Shown piece by piece: positions 9,526 to 17,366 of a stretch of DNA of 64,000 nucleotides. How positions within the stretch are numbered: position 1 is the stretch's first letter; the number at the start of each line of letters is the position of its first letter. The DNA is from Halomonas sp. SpR8. Lineage in GTDB: Bacteria > Pseudomonadota > Gammaproteobacteria > Pseudomonadales > Halomonadaceae. A model generated the notes under the pieces. That model saw nothing but the letters and a program-made list of their open reading frames with translations. It did no database searches and was not told the origin of the DNA. The position numbers were made by a program, and so were the translations under genes. The DNA lies in assembly GCF_031010195.1 (NCBI RefSeq), contig NZ_JAUAMC010000011.1:55876-119875 (forward strand), read 5' to 3'.

Positions 9526-9609
9526 AACATCCCTCTAATCAATGCGCTAGCGGCACGCTGTCCGCAGCGGGTAACTGTTATATGTGCTCTCGGCGGCCAA
9601 CAAACAGGC

Positions 9610-9713
9610 AAAAAAAACCGGCGGTGGGGACCGCCGGAGAATAAAAGCAAGGGATCATTCAAGGGAACACTCACTCTGATAGCCGACAGCAGGGTTAGTT
9701 CAGCCGTTTTGCA
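9610..9713 (-). ncRNA. Candidate small RNA A
   Basis: Reading the minus strand, a promoter-like pair TTAACT (9743-9748) and TACACA (9720-9725) with a 17-base spacer sits just past the phosphoesterase stop. It is followed by about 104 bases starting TGCAAAAC and ending in a perfect 8-bp GC hairpin (9618-9637) and eight Ts (complement of 9610-9617). The segment TGATCCCTTGCTT lies just before the hairpin. The same 5' end, internal segment and terminator style recur at 13943-14072. No open reading frame of note is present. It could instead be only the phosphoesterase terminator. Confidence 0.55.
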
Positions 9714-9751
9714 AAAAAATGTGTAACAGTATGTAGCTTTTAAGTTAATCG

Positions 9752-10738
9752 TCAGTCGAAATCGATTTCCCAGGGTTTAGGCAGCGCCCGCTCTTCTTTA
9801 GGTACCTTTATCCAGACAAAATGATCGGCGTTCAACACCGTTTCGCCACTCCAGCGGTAAGCGACTAAACGTCCATATTTGACCGCGCTGTAGTCTAAAC
9901 AAGCGATATTACTAGCAGGAAGCGCCGGGACACCTTCGCACCAGTAATGGCCGATAAACAGCGGCGGCTGTTCTGGCCCATAATAACTCAACTGCTGATA
10001 CTCTTTGGTGGATAGTTCACGGGTTTCAAGGTCGCCGGGTAAGTTATCCGGCTGAAAGACCACATCGCCCCACTGCTTTGGCGCCTGGGCCCAAAAGTGA
10101 GCGCGAAAACTTTTCCTCGTAAAGCCATCGCCGGAGTGTATCGCAATGCCTTCGGGTAGTGAGACGTGCGGACCACGAGTGAGACGATCTAAAATTCGAA
10201 ACGCCTGGGTGGCTGGATCGGTGGATTCAATCAAAAACCGCGTGTCCATGCAGCCATCGGGGCGACGTTGTTTAAGCTCTTCAATGAGCTGAGCGTCCCA
10301 GCAGGCATGCACGACACGTATACCATCGATCTCTAAATAGAGCGGTATGGTTTTAAACCACGCCAACGTATCGTCCCATTCGTTGGTGTAGTCACGATAC
10401 TGCGCTAGGGTATCTTGGATAATGCGATTATGCCGGGGAGTATGTTCTCTTAGCCAGCGCTTGTGGCTGCCTGCCGGCCCGGGATGGGTATACGCCAAGG
10501 CGTTATACTCGTGATTGCCCATGACGATATACGCTTCGCCCTGCTCTACCATGCGGCGGGCAATAGTCACTGCCAAGCGGATGCGTGGCCCGCGATCGAT
10601 TAGATCACCGAGGAAAATGACTTTGCGACGAGGGTGACGGTAAACGCCGCTGCGCTGGTGATAACCCAATTTTTCGAGTAGCGCGGCAAGCGTTGCACCG
10701 CAGCCATGGACATCGCCGATAAGGTCATAGCCCTCCAT
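9752..10738 (-). CDS. Calcineurin-like metallophosphoesterase
   Basis: 328 residues. The N-terminus carries the metallophosphoesterase signature: DVHG (residues 8-11), GDLIDRGP (about 44-51), GNHE (about 75-78) and later histidines in IHSGDG and FIGHYW. These bind two metal ions that hydrolyse phosphoesters. It resembles the diadenosine tetraphosphatase/PrpE-type branch, but the substrate cannot be read from sequence. It starts two bases after the nadK stop and is co-transcribed with it. Confidence 0.87.
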   Translation of the reverse strand: MEGYDLIGDVHGCGATLAALLEKLGYHQRSGVYRHPRRKVIFLGDLIDRGPRIRLAVTIARRMVEQGEAYIVMGNHEYNALAYTHPGPAGSHKRWLREHTPRHNRIIQDTLAQYRDYTNEWDDTLAWFKTIPLYLEIDGIRVVHACWDAQLIEELKQRRPDGCMDTRFLIESTDPATQAFRILDRLTRGPHVSLPEGIAIHSGDGFTRKSFRAHFWAQAPKQWGDVVFQPDNLPGDLETRELSTKEYQQLSYYGPEQPPLFIGHYWCEGVPALPASNIACLDYSAVKYGRLVAYRWSGETVLNADHFVWIKVPKEERALPKPWEIDFD

Positions 10739-10740
10739 AC

Positions 10741-11703
10741 TTAATCCCCCAACCGATGGCTCCAGCCTAATTTGCTGCGTAGCACTTCATAGAAATTATG
10801 GCCGATGGGGTGCACTAGCTGGACGCGTTCAGGTTTGCGGGTAATGACGAGCACGTCATCCGGTTTCGCCACTGCGCGGGTTTGCCCATCGCAGCTAATA
10901 TGCGGGTAGGTTTGATTGGTTTCGCCAATATGGATGCGAATCTCGCTGGTAGAATCGATCACAATCGGGCGACTTGAGAGCGTATGGGGAAACATCGGCA
11001 CCAGCGTTACCACATCGAGCTTGGGGTGCATAATCGGCCCGCCGCCAGAAAGCGCATAGGCAGTAGAACCGGTGGGAGTGGCGACAATTAAACCATCGCT
11101 GCGCTGGCTGTAGACAAACTGGCCGTCAATAAACAGTTCAAACTCGATCATTCGCACCGCTTTACCAGGATGCAACACCACTTCATTTAAGGCTTCACCA
11201 TTACCAACGGCAACACCATGACGATAAAGCACCGCATCGAGTAGAAAACGCTGCTCAACCTCATACTCCCCGGCAAGCACTTCGCCCACGCGGGTTTCCA
11301 GTTCATCAGGTGAAATATCCGTGAGAAACCCAAGGCGGCCTCGATTAACGCCTAAAATCAGCGTGCCGCTGCGACATAACGTGCGCGCCGCACCCAGCAA
11401 ACTACCATCACCGCCAACAACAATCACCAAGTCGCACAGCTCTCCCAGCATGCGACGGCTGGCTTCCGGCTGGCCATGCTCAGGTAGCGCGGTGGCCGTG
11501 CGATCTTCCACCAATACACTGTACTCATGAGCAACAAGGTAGGTGACAAGCCGCTTAAGGGAGTCGACAACCTTATCGCTACCCAGCCGACCAATCAGCC
11601 CGATGGTTTTAAACGGTCTGCTTGGTCGTTCACAGGCAGAAGACATAGCACTTGATGGTGAGGTGTTGCTCATTGGCCGACTCTCGCTAACATAAGTCAC
11701 CAT
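10741..11703 (-). CDS. nadK: NAD kinase
   Basis: 320 residues. It phosphorylates NAD to NADP in the cytoplasm. The family motif GGDGSLLGAART (around residue 95) is present, followed by NRGRLGFLTDI, the NE region NGEALNEVVLH and the GSTAYALSGGGPI motif. The N-terminal 25 residues are low complexity, so the true start may be the ATG ten codons in (11673). The ATG at 11703 has TGAGG upstream at somewhat long spacing. It forms a two-gene unit with the phosphoesterase. Confidence 0.95.
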   Translation of the reverse strand: MVTYVSESRPMSNTSPSSAMSSACERPSRPFKTIGLIGRLGSDKVVDSLKRLVTYLVAHEYSVLVEDRTATALPEHGQPEASRRMLGELCDLVIVVGGDGSLLGAARTLCRSGTLILGVNRGRLGFLTDISPDELETRVGEVLAGEYEVEQRFLLDAVLYRHGVAVGNGEALNEVVLHPGKAVRMIEFELFIDGQFVYSQRSDGLIVATPTGSTAYALSGGGPIMHPKLDVVTLVPMFPHTLSSRPIVIDSTSEIRIHIGETNQTYPHISCDGQTRAVAKPDDVLVITRKPERVQLVHPIGHNFYEVLRSKLGWSHRLGD

Positions 11704-11736
11704 TATGGAGAGACCTCACGTATCGGGCAAATAGGC

Positions 11737-12606
11737 TTAACTAGCAATGACCTGACGACGCTGGCACCACCAGTGGTTTAACCATAGTGAGGCAGCCATG
11801 ATAAGCGCTCCTAATAAAAGCCGTGGAATATCCGCATCACGGTTCCAGATCACTAAATTAACGAGCAGTCCCGCGGGTACCAGCGCATTGTTCATAATCG
11901 CTAATGTGCCTGCATCCACTTTAGTGGCTCCCTGGTTCCATGCGAAATAGCCCACCCCCGAAGCGACTAATCCCAACCAAGCCAGAACGCCCCACTGCAC
12001 TGGAGTAGTGGGCAGCGCAGCGCTATTTCCGAAGAGTAAATAAGCGGGTAAAGATACGCACATTGCCCCAATAAAGAACCAACCAAACACGTTGTGCCAA
12101 GCCAGAGTAGGCGGTAAATCAGTCACTAAGCGGCGATAGCCCACTTGACCAATGGCGAAGCAGAGGTTAGCTCCTTGCACCACTAAAAAGCCTGCCCAAA
12201 AGCCACTATCAACGCCGTCATAGCGAATCACGCCTGCGCCTACTACCGCTAACAGGGCAGTCACAATATAGATCGGCGTAAAGCGTCCAAACAGCAGATC
12301 ATCCAGCAGCGCAATATAGATAGGCGTAAAGATGGTGAACAGCAGCACTTCAGGGACTGACAGCAGTAAAAAGGATTGATAGAAGAAGGTGTACATAACG
12401 CCCAACTGAATGGCACCCAATGCCATTAATGCCAGCCGCTGTTTACCGCGTAGTAAGCTGGGGCGTAAAAACGGCAAAAATACCAGCGTGGCAAGCATTA
12501 CCCTCAGGAGCACAGCAAAGTAGCTGTCGACCTGTCCCGCTAGATAAACCCCTATCAGCGAAAAGGAGAAGGCCCATAGGACGGTAACGCCGATCAGATA
12601 ACCCAT
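11737..12606 (-). CDS. EamA/DMT-family transporter
   Basis: 289 residues with ten predicted membrane helices arranged as two EamA repeats (about residues 5-130 and 145-280). Proteins of this drug/metabolite transporter superfamily move amino acids, amines or carboxylates; the substrate here is not readable. The start ATG at 12606 is preceded by AGAGG (spacing 7). It lies 33 bases upstream of nadK on the same strand and may share its transcript. Confidence 0.85.
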   Translation of the reverse strand: MGYLIGVTVLWAFSFSLIGVYLAGQVDSYFAVLLRVMLATLVFLPFLRPSLLRGKQRLALMALGAIQLGVMYTFFYQSFLLLSVPEVLLFTIFTPIYIALLDDLLFGRFTPIYIVTALLAVVGAGVIRYDGVDSGFWAGFLVVQGANLCFAIGQVGYRRLVTDLPPTLAWHNVFGWFFIGAMCVSLPAYLLFGNSAALPTTPVQWGVLAWLGLVASGVGYFAWNQGATKVDAGTLAIMNNALVPAGLLVNLVIWNRDADIPRLLLGALIMAASLWLNHWWCQRRQVIAS

Positions 12607-12694
12607 CGTAAACCTCTATCTATTATTTAGTTTACACGGATTATACGCACTTGGATGAAGCTGCCAAGCGGTAAACATCTATAAAGTGCGTTAG

Positions 12695-13240
12695 TTAACG
12701 CTGCTGCAGCCACCAAACTGCATACACAACGCCGGGTAGCCACCCCACTAGCGTAAGTAGCACAGCTAAGCCTACTCGCTTGCTTCCCCCCAAGGTTAAA
12801 CCCACCGCCAGCGGTGGCAGGAGTAACGCCAGAGCATAATAGGCGAGTTTTAAGGCGCCTGACTCTGGCACAGGTTGGTGTGCTTGCTGCGCAGGTGTCG
12901 CCTCAAGGGGCGTGCCCTGGGCAGGCGCAGGGTCTGGCTTAGGCGGCGGAGTGAAATGCTCCACTGGGCTGGAAGCGAACTCAGTTGCAGCCTTCGCTGC
13001 ACGTTCCTGGGCAATCCGGTGAGCCTCTTTATCGATTTTCTGCTCCAGGGTTTGCGCCCCCTCAGCCAAATCATCGTGGTGGCGCTCCCAGTCTTCCCAA
13101 TCATGGGGCGTGCCCGATTTAGGTCGCTGTTGACCAGAGCCTCGCGCCCGTTCCCAGGCTTTCTCTTCCAAGGTGTTTGGACGATCAGGGTCTCGGTCAA
13201 GGCCTACTCCTTTACGGCTTAGGTACTCACGTGCATCCAT
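12695..13240 (-). CDS. Pmp3/YqaE-like protein with long hydrophilic N-terminus
   Basis: 181 residues. The C-terminal 50 residues hold two membrane helices with ALLLPPLAVGL and LTLVGWLPGVVYAVWW, which match the Pmp3/YqaE family of stress-induced small membrane proteins (usually 50-60 residues in total). Before them lie about 125 hydrophilic residues rich in charge, with a helical stretch (residues 55-85) and a Pro/Ala-rich linker. The fused N-terminus is unusual for the family. Its role, perhaps in membrane potential or salt stress, is inferred. The ATG at 13240 has an AAGGAG-like sequence upstream. Confidence 0.75.
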   Translation of the reverse strand: MDAREYLSRKGVGLDRDPDRPNTLEEKAWERARGSGQQRPKSGTPHDWEDWERHHDDLAEGAQTLEQKIDKEAHRIAQERAAKAATEFASSPVEHFTPPPKPDPAPAQGTPLEATPAQQAHQPVPESGALKLAYYALALLLPPLAVGLTLGGSKRVGLAVLLTLVGWLPGVVYAVWWLQQR

Positions 13241-13477
13241 AAAAGGCTCCTTGATGCGGAAAAAACAACGATGTTGCAGATTAGAAAATCTCCAGCGTAG
13301 AAAATTCAGTACTTACAGCGTTGAATAAAGAACGCTTACAGGCTGCATCTGTGGCATTAATCTCCTACAGTGAAAGAGTCGACTTTAGCTTATTGCCATC
13401 AAAGACAACTTATTAGACTGCAGCTTCAATCGCGCCCTGTTCGCCACAGCGCTGACTACGATAAGTAAGGAGTCTCC

Positions 13478-13888
13478 ATGATAAATAGAACAAACCCCAA
13501 CATCGTCCGCGACATCATGTCTCGTGATTGCTACCGTGTCTCGCCCGACGCTTCAGTCACCACCCTCGCCAAGGGATTAGCGTTGCACCGCTTGCCCGGC
13601 GCGCCAGTAGTTGACGCGTCCGACCGTTTAATCGGCTTTATTTCTGAGCAGGATGTAATGGGCCGCGTGTTGGATAGTATTTACCATGATGATGAAGCGC
13701 CACTGGTAAGGGAGATGATGCGTCACGAAGTGCTCAGCGTCTCTCCCAATAAAAGCATTACCGACTTAGCCCAGGAAATGCTTGGGCCTAAACCTAAAAT
13801 TTACCCGGTGGTGGAACAGCAACGGCTAATAGGAATCGTGACGCGCCGTGATATTCTAATTGCTCTACTTTCAATGCGACGCCATTAG
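13478..13888 (+). CDS. Two-CBS-domain protein
   Basis: 136 residues made of two CBS repeats (about residues 8-65 and 72-132: VRDIMSRDCYRVSPD... and VREMMRHEVLSVSPN...), which together form a Bateman module that senses adenine nucleotides or similar ligands. No output domain is fused, so it probably regulates another protein. The start ATG follows AAGGAG at ideal spacing. It is monocistronic: about 270 bases follow before the next gene and that gap holds candidate sRNA B on the opposite strand. Confidence 0.88.
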   Translation: MINRTNPNIVRDIMSRDCYRVSPDASVTTLAKGLALHRLPGAPVVDASDRLIGFISEQDVMGRVLDSIYHDDEAPLVREMMRHEVLSVSPNKSITDLAQEMLGPKPKIYPVVEQQRLIGIVTRRDILIALLSMRRH

Positions 13889-13942
13889 ACGCTTGTTTAG
13901 ACAAGGCAACCATTCAACTATTAGCCCCAAAAAAACCTAGCC

Positions 13943-14072
13943 AAAAAAAACCGCTACTCGTGGAGTAGCGGAAGCAAGGGATCAAAACAATAGAGCCGGA
14001 ACAACAACTTTAGCGACTGCTATCGCGCTGTTGGCTGTACTAACTCAGACACGCTGTACAGAAAAAGTTCTG
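13943..14072 (-). ncRNA. Candidate small RNA B
   Basis: On the minus strand, TTGACG (14101-14106) and TTTACT (14078-14083) with a 17-base spacer form a good sigma70 promoter. The inferred transcript starts TGCAGAAC, is about 130 bases long, contains TGATCCCTTGCTT and ends in a 9-bp hairpin (13951-13971) followed by eight Ts (complement of 13943-13950). No minus-strand gene lies upstream, so the terminator has no other obvious purpose. It shares its ends and internal segment with candidate A at 9610-9713. No matching coding frame was found. Confidence 0.6.
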
Positions 14073-14157
14073 CAAAAAGTAAAAATTTCGACCCAAGCGG
14101 CGTCAAGCGTATAATTTAGAGGCATTTTTTTATTCATAACGCCTGGGAGCATCGCCA

Positions 14158-14517
14158 ATGGCGCTGTATCTGTTAGTTTTTGGGGTGTGCTTACTTGTGA
14201 TTGGCGCAGTAATACTCGTGCTAATGACCTCGAGCACTCCGCGCTACCGCACTGAGCCCAAAGATTTACTGGCGCTATTTGATAAAGCACTTGATAGCCA
14301 GGTAAGCGAAACAGAATGGAATGCTGTGATTGGTTATCCCATTCGGCACAATGAGTACCTGGACAGCATTAGGCGGCGTGCCGCGCACCTAATGGAACAA
14401 CACGGTCGACGCTGGATGATAGCTCAAGGCAAGCCGTTGCTAAATGAAGAGGGTCACGCAGAACTCAAGGCCCTTCGCGACCATTTGTCCGCCCATACTG
14501 CCCTCCGTCAGCAGTAG
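14158..14517 (+). CDS. Single-helix membrane protein of unknown function
   Basis: 119 residues: an N-terminal transmembrane helix (about residues 3-24), then a charged cytosolic domain with likely helices (DLLALFDKALDSQ, YLDSIRRRAAHLMEQHG). No known motif was recognised. The ATG has GGGAG eight bases upstream. A TATAAT box at 14110-14115 lies about 45 bases before the start; it overlaps the divergent promoter of candidate sRNA B. The AraC gene begins 17 bases downstream, so the two may share a transcript. Confidence 0.65.
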   Translation: MALYLLVFGVCLLVIGAVILVLMTSSTPRYRTEPKDLLALFDKALDSQVSETEWNAVIGYPIRHNEYLDSIRRRAAHLMEQHGRRWMIAQGKPLLNEEGHAELKALRDHLSAHTALRQQ

Positions 14518-14534
14518 CAGTTCAGGAGATCTGC

Positions 14535-15368
14535 ATGTCCAGCACCATTCGACAAATTCCACTTGCCAGTGCTACGCATCACCACACCCATGATTTTCAT
14601 CAAATAGTGATTACGCTATGTGGTTCATCAGAATTTGAAATCGAAGGGCTGGGTGGGCGAGTTAATGCGTTTTCAGGCTGCATCGTGCCCGCTAATCACG
14701 AGCATTACTACTCGGGCAATGGCCATAACCGACAACTGATTTTCGACCTGCCTGAAGATGCACCGGCATTAACCGGTGAAAACCGCGAATTAGTAGCGCT
14801 GTTTGACGCACCGCGCTTTTTTGGTCTGGATAACGCCCTGCGTCACTACTTAGCGTTTATGGAAAGTGAACTTGCCCAAGGGTTTGATACCGCCATCAAC
14901 TCCTTTCAGCAAGACCGCTTGGCCGCCACACTGCTGGGCTCCCTTAAAGCGCGCCTGGGGTCAGCTGCCAATACTGCTCAGCAGCGCCTGGACTTGACGC
15001 GGATTAACCGCTTCATTCGTCAACACCTTGCCGATGACCTGCGCGTCGCCGATTTAGCCCGGCTAGCCTGTTTAAGCGAAGCGCATTTTTCCGACTGCTT
15101 TCGTGCCCAAACTGGGCTTTCGCCCTGGCAGTACGTCAAACGTCAGCGTCTGCATGCGGCCCGCCAACTGATCCTGCAAAGCCGCCTCCCCCTTACCGAT
15201 ATTGCGATTCAAACCGGCTTTGCCAATCAAAGCGCACTCTCCCATGCATTTCGCCACAGTTATGGGTTGTCGCCACGCAAACTACGCCAAGGCGATATAC
15301 CACCGGCTGCCATTAGCCCATCAAACGCTGCTTTAGGGCCGCTAGCAGCCCAGCAAAAACTCTACTAA
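14535..15368 (+). CDS. AraC-family regulator, probably of proline use
   Basis: 277 residues. A cupin-like sensor domain with a HHHTHDFHQI start (residues 16-25) is followed by a C-terminal AraC DNA-binding domain with two helix-turn-helix motifs (about residues 170-265, DDLRVADLARLACLSEAHFS and LPLTDIAIQTGFANQSALSH). It sits directly upstream of putP and putA. In Pseudomonas an AraC protein in this position (PruR) activates proline catabolism. Because PutA here lacks its own DNA-binding domain, this protein is the likely controller; that is inference. Confidence 0.85.
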   Translation: MSSTIRQIPLASATHHHTHDFHQIVITLCGSSEFEIEGLGGRVNAFSGCIVPANHEHYYSGNGHNRQLIFDLPEDAPALTGENRELVALFDAPRFFGLDNALRHYLAFMESELAQGFDTAINSFQQDRLAATLLGSLKARLGSAANTAQQRLDLTRINRFIRQHLADDLRVADLARLACLSEAHFSDCFRAQTGLSPWQYVKRQRLHAARQLILQSRLPLTDIAIQTGFANQSALSHAFRHSYGLSPRKLRQGDIPPAAISPSNAALGPLAAQQKLY

Positions 15369-15478
15369 AGTCGTATAACAACTGTTCTTGCCGCGAAATT
15401 GACACGTTTTGCCCTGAAATCAACATACACCAAAGGGGGCAGCACTCTACATTCGCTTATTTGCGTATGTCGGTAGAC

Positions 15479-15497
15479 GATGAGTGGGCCACTCATC
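15479..15497. promoter_or_regulatory. Perfect 19-base palindrome upstream of putP
   Basis: GATGAGTGG-G-CCACTCATC, two 9-base arms around one G. It lies in the putP upstream region, 40 bases before the small leader frame. AraC proteins usually bind direct repeats, so this could belong to another regulator. No T-run follows, so it is not a normal terminator. As RNA it could also form a hairpin in the leader. Confidence 0.5.
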
Positions 15498-15536
15498 AAC
15501 ATCATTAACCTGAACTCCTGAACAGGAAACTAACTT

Positions 15537-15632
15537 ATGGTCGACAATAATATAGGGATCACTGCTTACAAAGGTACCAACAAGTTCGCTGACTTGGTTC
15601 GTGGCGGACGCTCGTTAGGCCTTCTGACGTGA
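15537..15632 (+). CDS. Possible 31-residue leader peptide of putP
   Basis: A small frame with ATG start, an AGGA sequence nine bases upstream, 31 codons (MVDNNIGITAYKGTNK...) and a TGA stop, lying 107 bases before putP. It contains no proline codon runs, so a classical attenuation peptide sensing proline is not obvious. Between its stop and putP, nested inverted repeats can fold (GCGGT/ACCGC around ACCGGG/CCCGGT, about 15660-15694; AGTTC/GAACT about 15710-15728). It could be a translated leader or chance. Confidence 0.4.
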   Translation: MVDNNIGITAYKGTNKFADLVRGGRSLGLLT

Positions 15633-15739
15633 ATAAACAACAGGGTCAATAAAAATAACGCGGTTTACTACCGGGCTCTACCCGGTGACCGCACTGATAG
15701 GTCGGACCTAGTTCCTTCCTGACGAACTGGAGAAGTTAC

Positions 15740-17233
15740 ATGGCTATTGGTGTTTGGATCAGTCTCATTGCGTACTTTGTGCTCATGATTGCCATCGGTA
15801 TTTATGCGATGCGCACATCCACGTCCACATCCGAAGATTACATGTTGGGGGGACGAACCCTAAGCCCCAAAGTGGCAGCCCTTTCGGCTGGCGCGTCGGA
15901 CATGAGCGGCTGGTTGCTGCTGGGTTTGCCCGGAGCGATGTTCGTCTCTGGTTTGGGCTCGGCCTGGATCGGAATCGGCCTATTCGTGGGTGCCTTCTTC
16001 AACTGGGTGTTGGTCGCACCGCGTCTGCGCGAACAAACGGTTCACTATGGGAACGCGATCACCATTCCCGCCTTTTTGGCCAACCGGTTCCCAACTCGGG
16101 CAATGTCGTTGAGAACGGTATCGGCTATCGTTATCGTCGTCTTCTTCGCGGTTTACACGGCCTCAGGTCTGGTGGCAGGCGGCAAGTTGTTCGAAAGCGC
16201 ATTTGCCGGCGTTATCAACATTGGTGGCCTGAGCGATTATGCGACGGGCATTATCATTACCCTGGGCGTGGTACTTGTCTATACCGTTGTTGGCGGTTTC
16301 CTCGCCGTGAGCATGACGGACTTCGTGCAAGGCTGCATCATGATGCTGGCCCTGGTGATCATGCCCTCAGTGGTGCTGTTTGGCGAAGGTGGCGGCGGTT
16401 TCAGCCAGGCCTCGCAGACCTTGAATGAAGTCGACCCCACGCTGCTATCGTGGACAGACGGTTTGACCTTCATTGGTTGGCTCTCCGCGGTGACATGGGG
16501 ACTGGGTTATTTCGGTCAGCCGCACATCATTGTTCGCTTCATGGCCATCCGCACGCTGAAGGATGTGCCTATTGCCCGTAATATCGGCATGAGTTGGATG
16601 GCAATATCCCTGATTGGCGCGGTATCACTGGGTATCTTTGGTCGGGCCTATGCGATTCGCAATGGTATGAATGTTGAGGATCCGGAAACGATCTTTATTA
16701 TTCTGGCGGATCTACTGTTCCACCCGCTGGTCACCGGCTTCCTCTATGCGGCACTACTTGCTGCGGTTATGAGCACTATTTCCAGCCAGCTTTTGGTGGC
16801 ATCTTCATCTCTGACCGAAGACTTCTATCGCCTGTTCCTGCGTAAAGAAGCGACGGAAAAAGAGACCGTCGGCGTAGGCCGGATTAGTGTCATCCTGGTT
16901 GGCTTGGTTGCCGCTGTCATTGCGTCTGATCCTAATTCCCAGGTACTGGGGCTGGTCAGCAACGCCTGGGCAGGCTTTGGTGCCGCGTTCGGGCCGGTGA
17001 TTATTTTATCGCTGATGTGGTCGCGCACAAACGGCGCTGGCGCAATCGCAGGCATGGTAGTGGGCGCGCTCACCGTTATGATCTGGATCGCACTGGGCTG
17101 GAACGGAGAGTTTATGGGTGGTCCCGGTGTTTACGAGATTATTCCTGGCTTCATCGCTTCTTTCATCGCCATTTTGGTGGTGAGCAATGCGACAGCCGAT
17201 GCCGGTGAATATCAGCATATCGATCGCAAGTAA
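15740..17233 (+). CDS. putP: Sodium/proline symporter
   Basis: 497 residues, about 13 membrane helices, of the sodium:solute symporter family. It carries the PutP hallmarks: TSEDYMLGGRTLSPKVAALSAGASDMSGWLLLGLPGA (residues 29-65, split here only by description), the GLGYFGQPHIIVRFMA region and the sodium-site helix AALLAAVMSTISSQLL. It imports proline as a nutrient and an osmoprotectant. The ATG has GGAGAAG upstream. It precedes putA, separated by a strong terminator, so the two genes have at least partly separate transcripts. Confidence 0.95.
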   Translation: MAIGVWISLIAYFVLMIAIGIYAMRTSTSTSEDYMLGGRTLSPKVAALSAGASDMSGWLLLGLPGAMFVSGLGSAWIGIGLFVGAFFNWVLVAPRLREQTVHYGNAITIPAFLANRFPTRAMSLRTVSAIVIVVFFAVYTASGLVAGGKLFESAFAGVINIGGLSDYATGIIITLGVVLVYTVVGGFLAVSMTDFVQGCIMMLALVIMPSVVLFGEGGGGFSQASQTLNEVDPTLLSWTDGLTFIGWLSAVTWGLGYFGQPHIIVRFMAIRTLKDVPIARNIGMSWMAISLIGAVSLGIFGRAYAIRNGMNVEDPETIFIILADLLFHPLVTGFLYAALLAAVMSTISSQLLVASSSLTEDFYRLFLRKEATEKETVGVGRISVILVGLVAAVIASDPNSQVLGLVSNAWAGFGAAFGPVIILSLMWSRTNGAGAIAGMVVGALTVMIWIALGWNGEFMGGPGVYEIIPGFIASFIAILVVSNATADAGEYQHIDRK

Positions 17234-17250
17234 GCGCCCAGGCGTATCGA

Positions 17251-17275
17251 GAGGGCTCCCGCGGGAGCCCTCTTT
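17251..17275 (+). terminator. Rho-independent terminator after putP
   Basis: A perfect 22-base inverted repeat (GAGGGCTCCCG/CGGGAGCCCTC) followed by TTT, 18 bases after the putP stop. The T-run is short, so read-through into putA is possible. Confidence 0.85.
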
Positions 17276-17366
17276 AGGTTTGCTATTCTGTTTGCAGTAA
17301 AAAGTATGACTACATCCTAACCGACGCAGCAACGCCTGAGTGTCGGCTAGCAAGGAGAGACCCTGT

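Noticed and set aside
13943..14072. Terminator of the CBS-domain gene
   Set aside because: The T-run lies on the opposite strand; on the CBS strand the hairpin is followed by GAAGCAAGG, not Ts.
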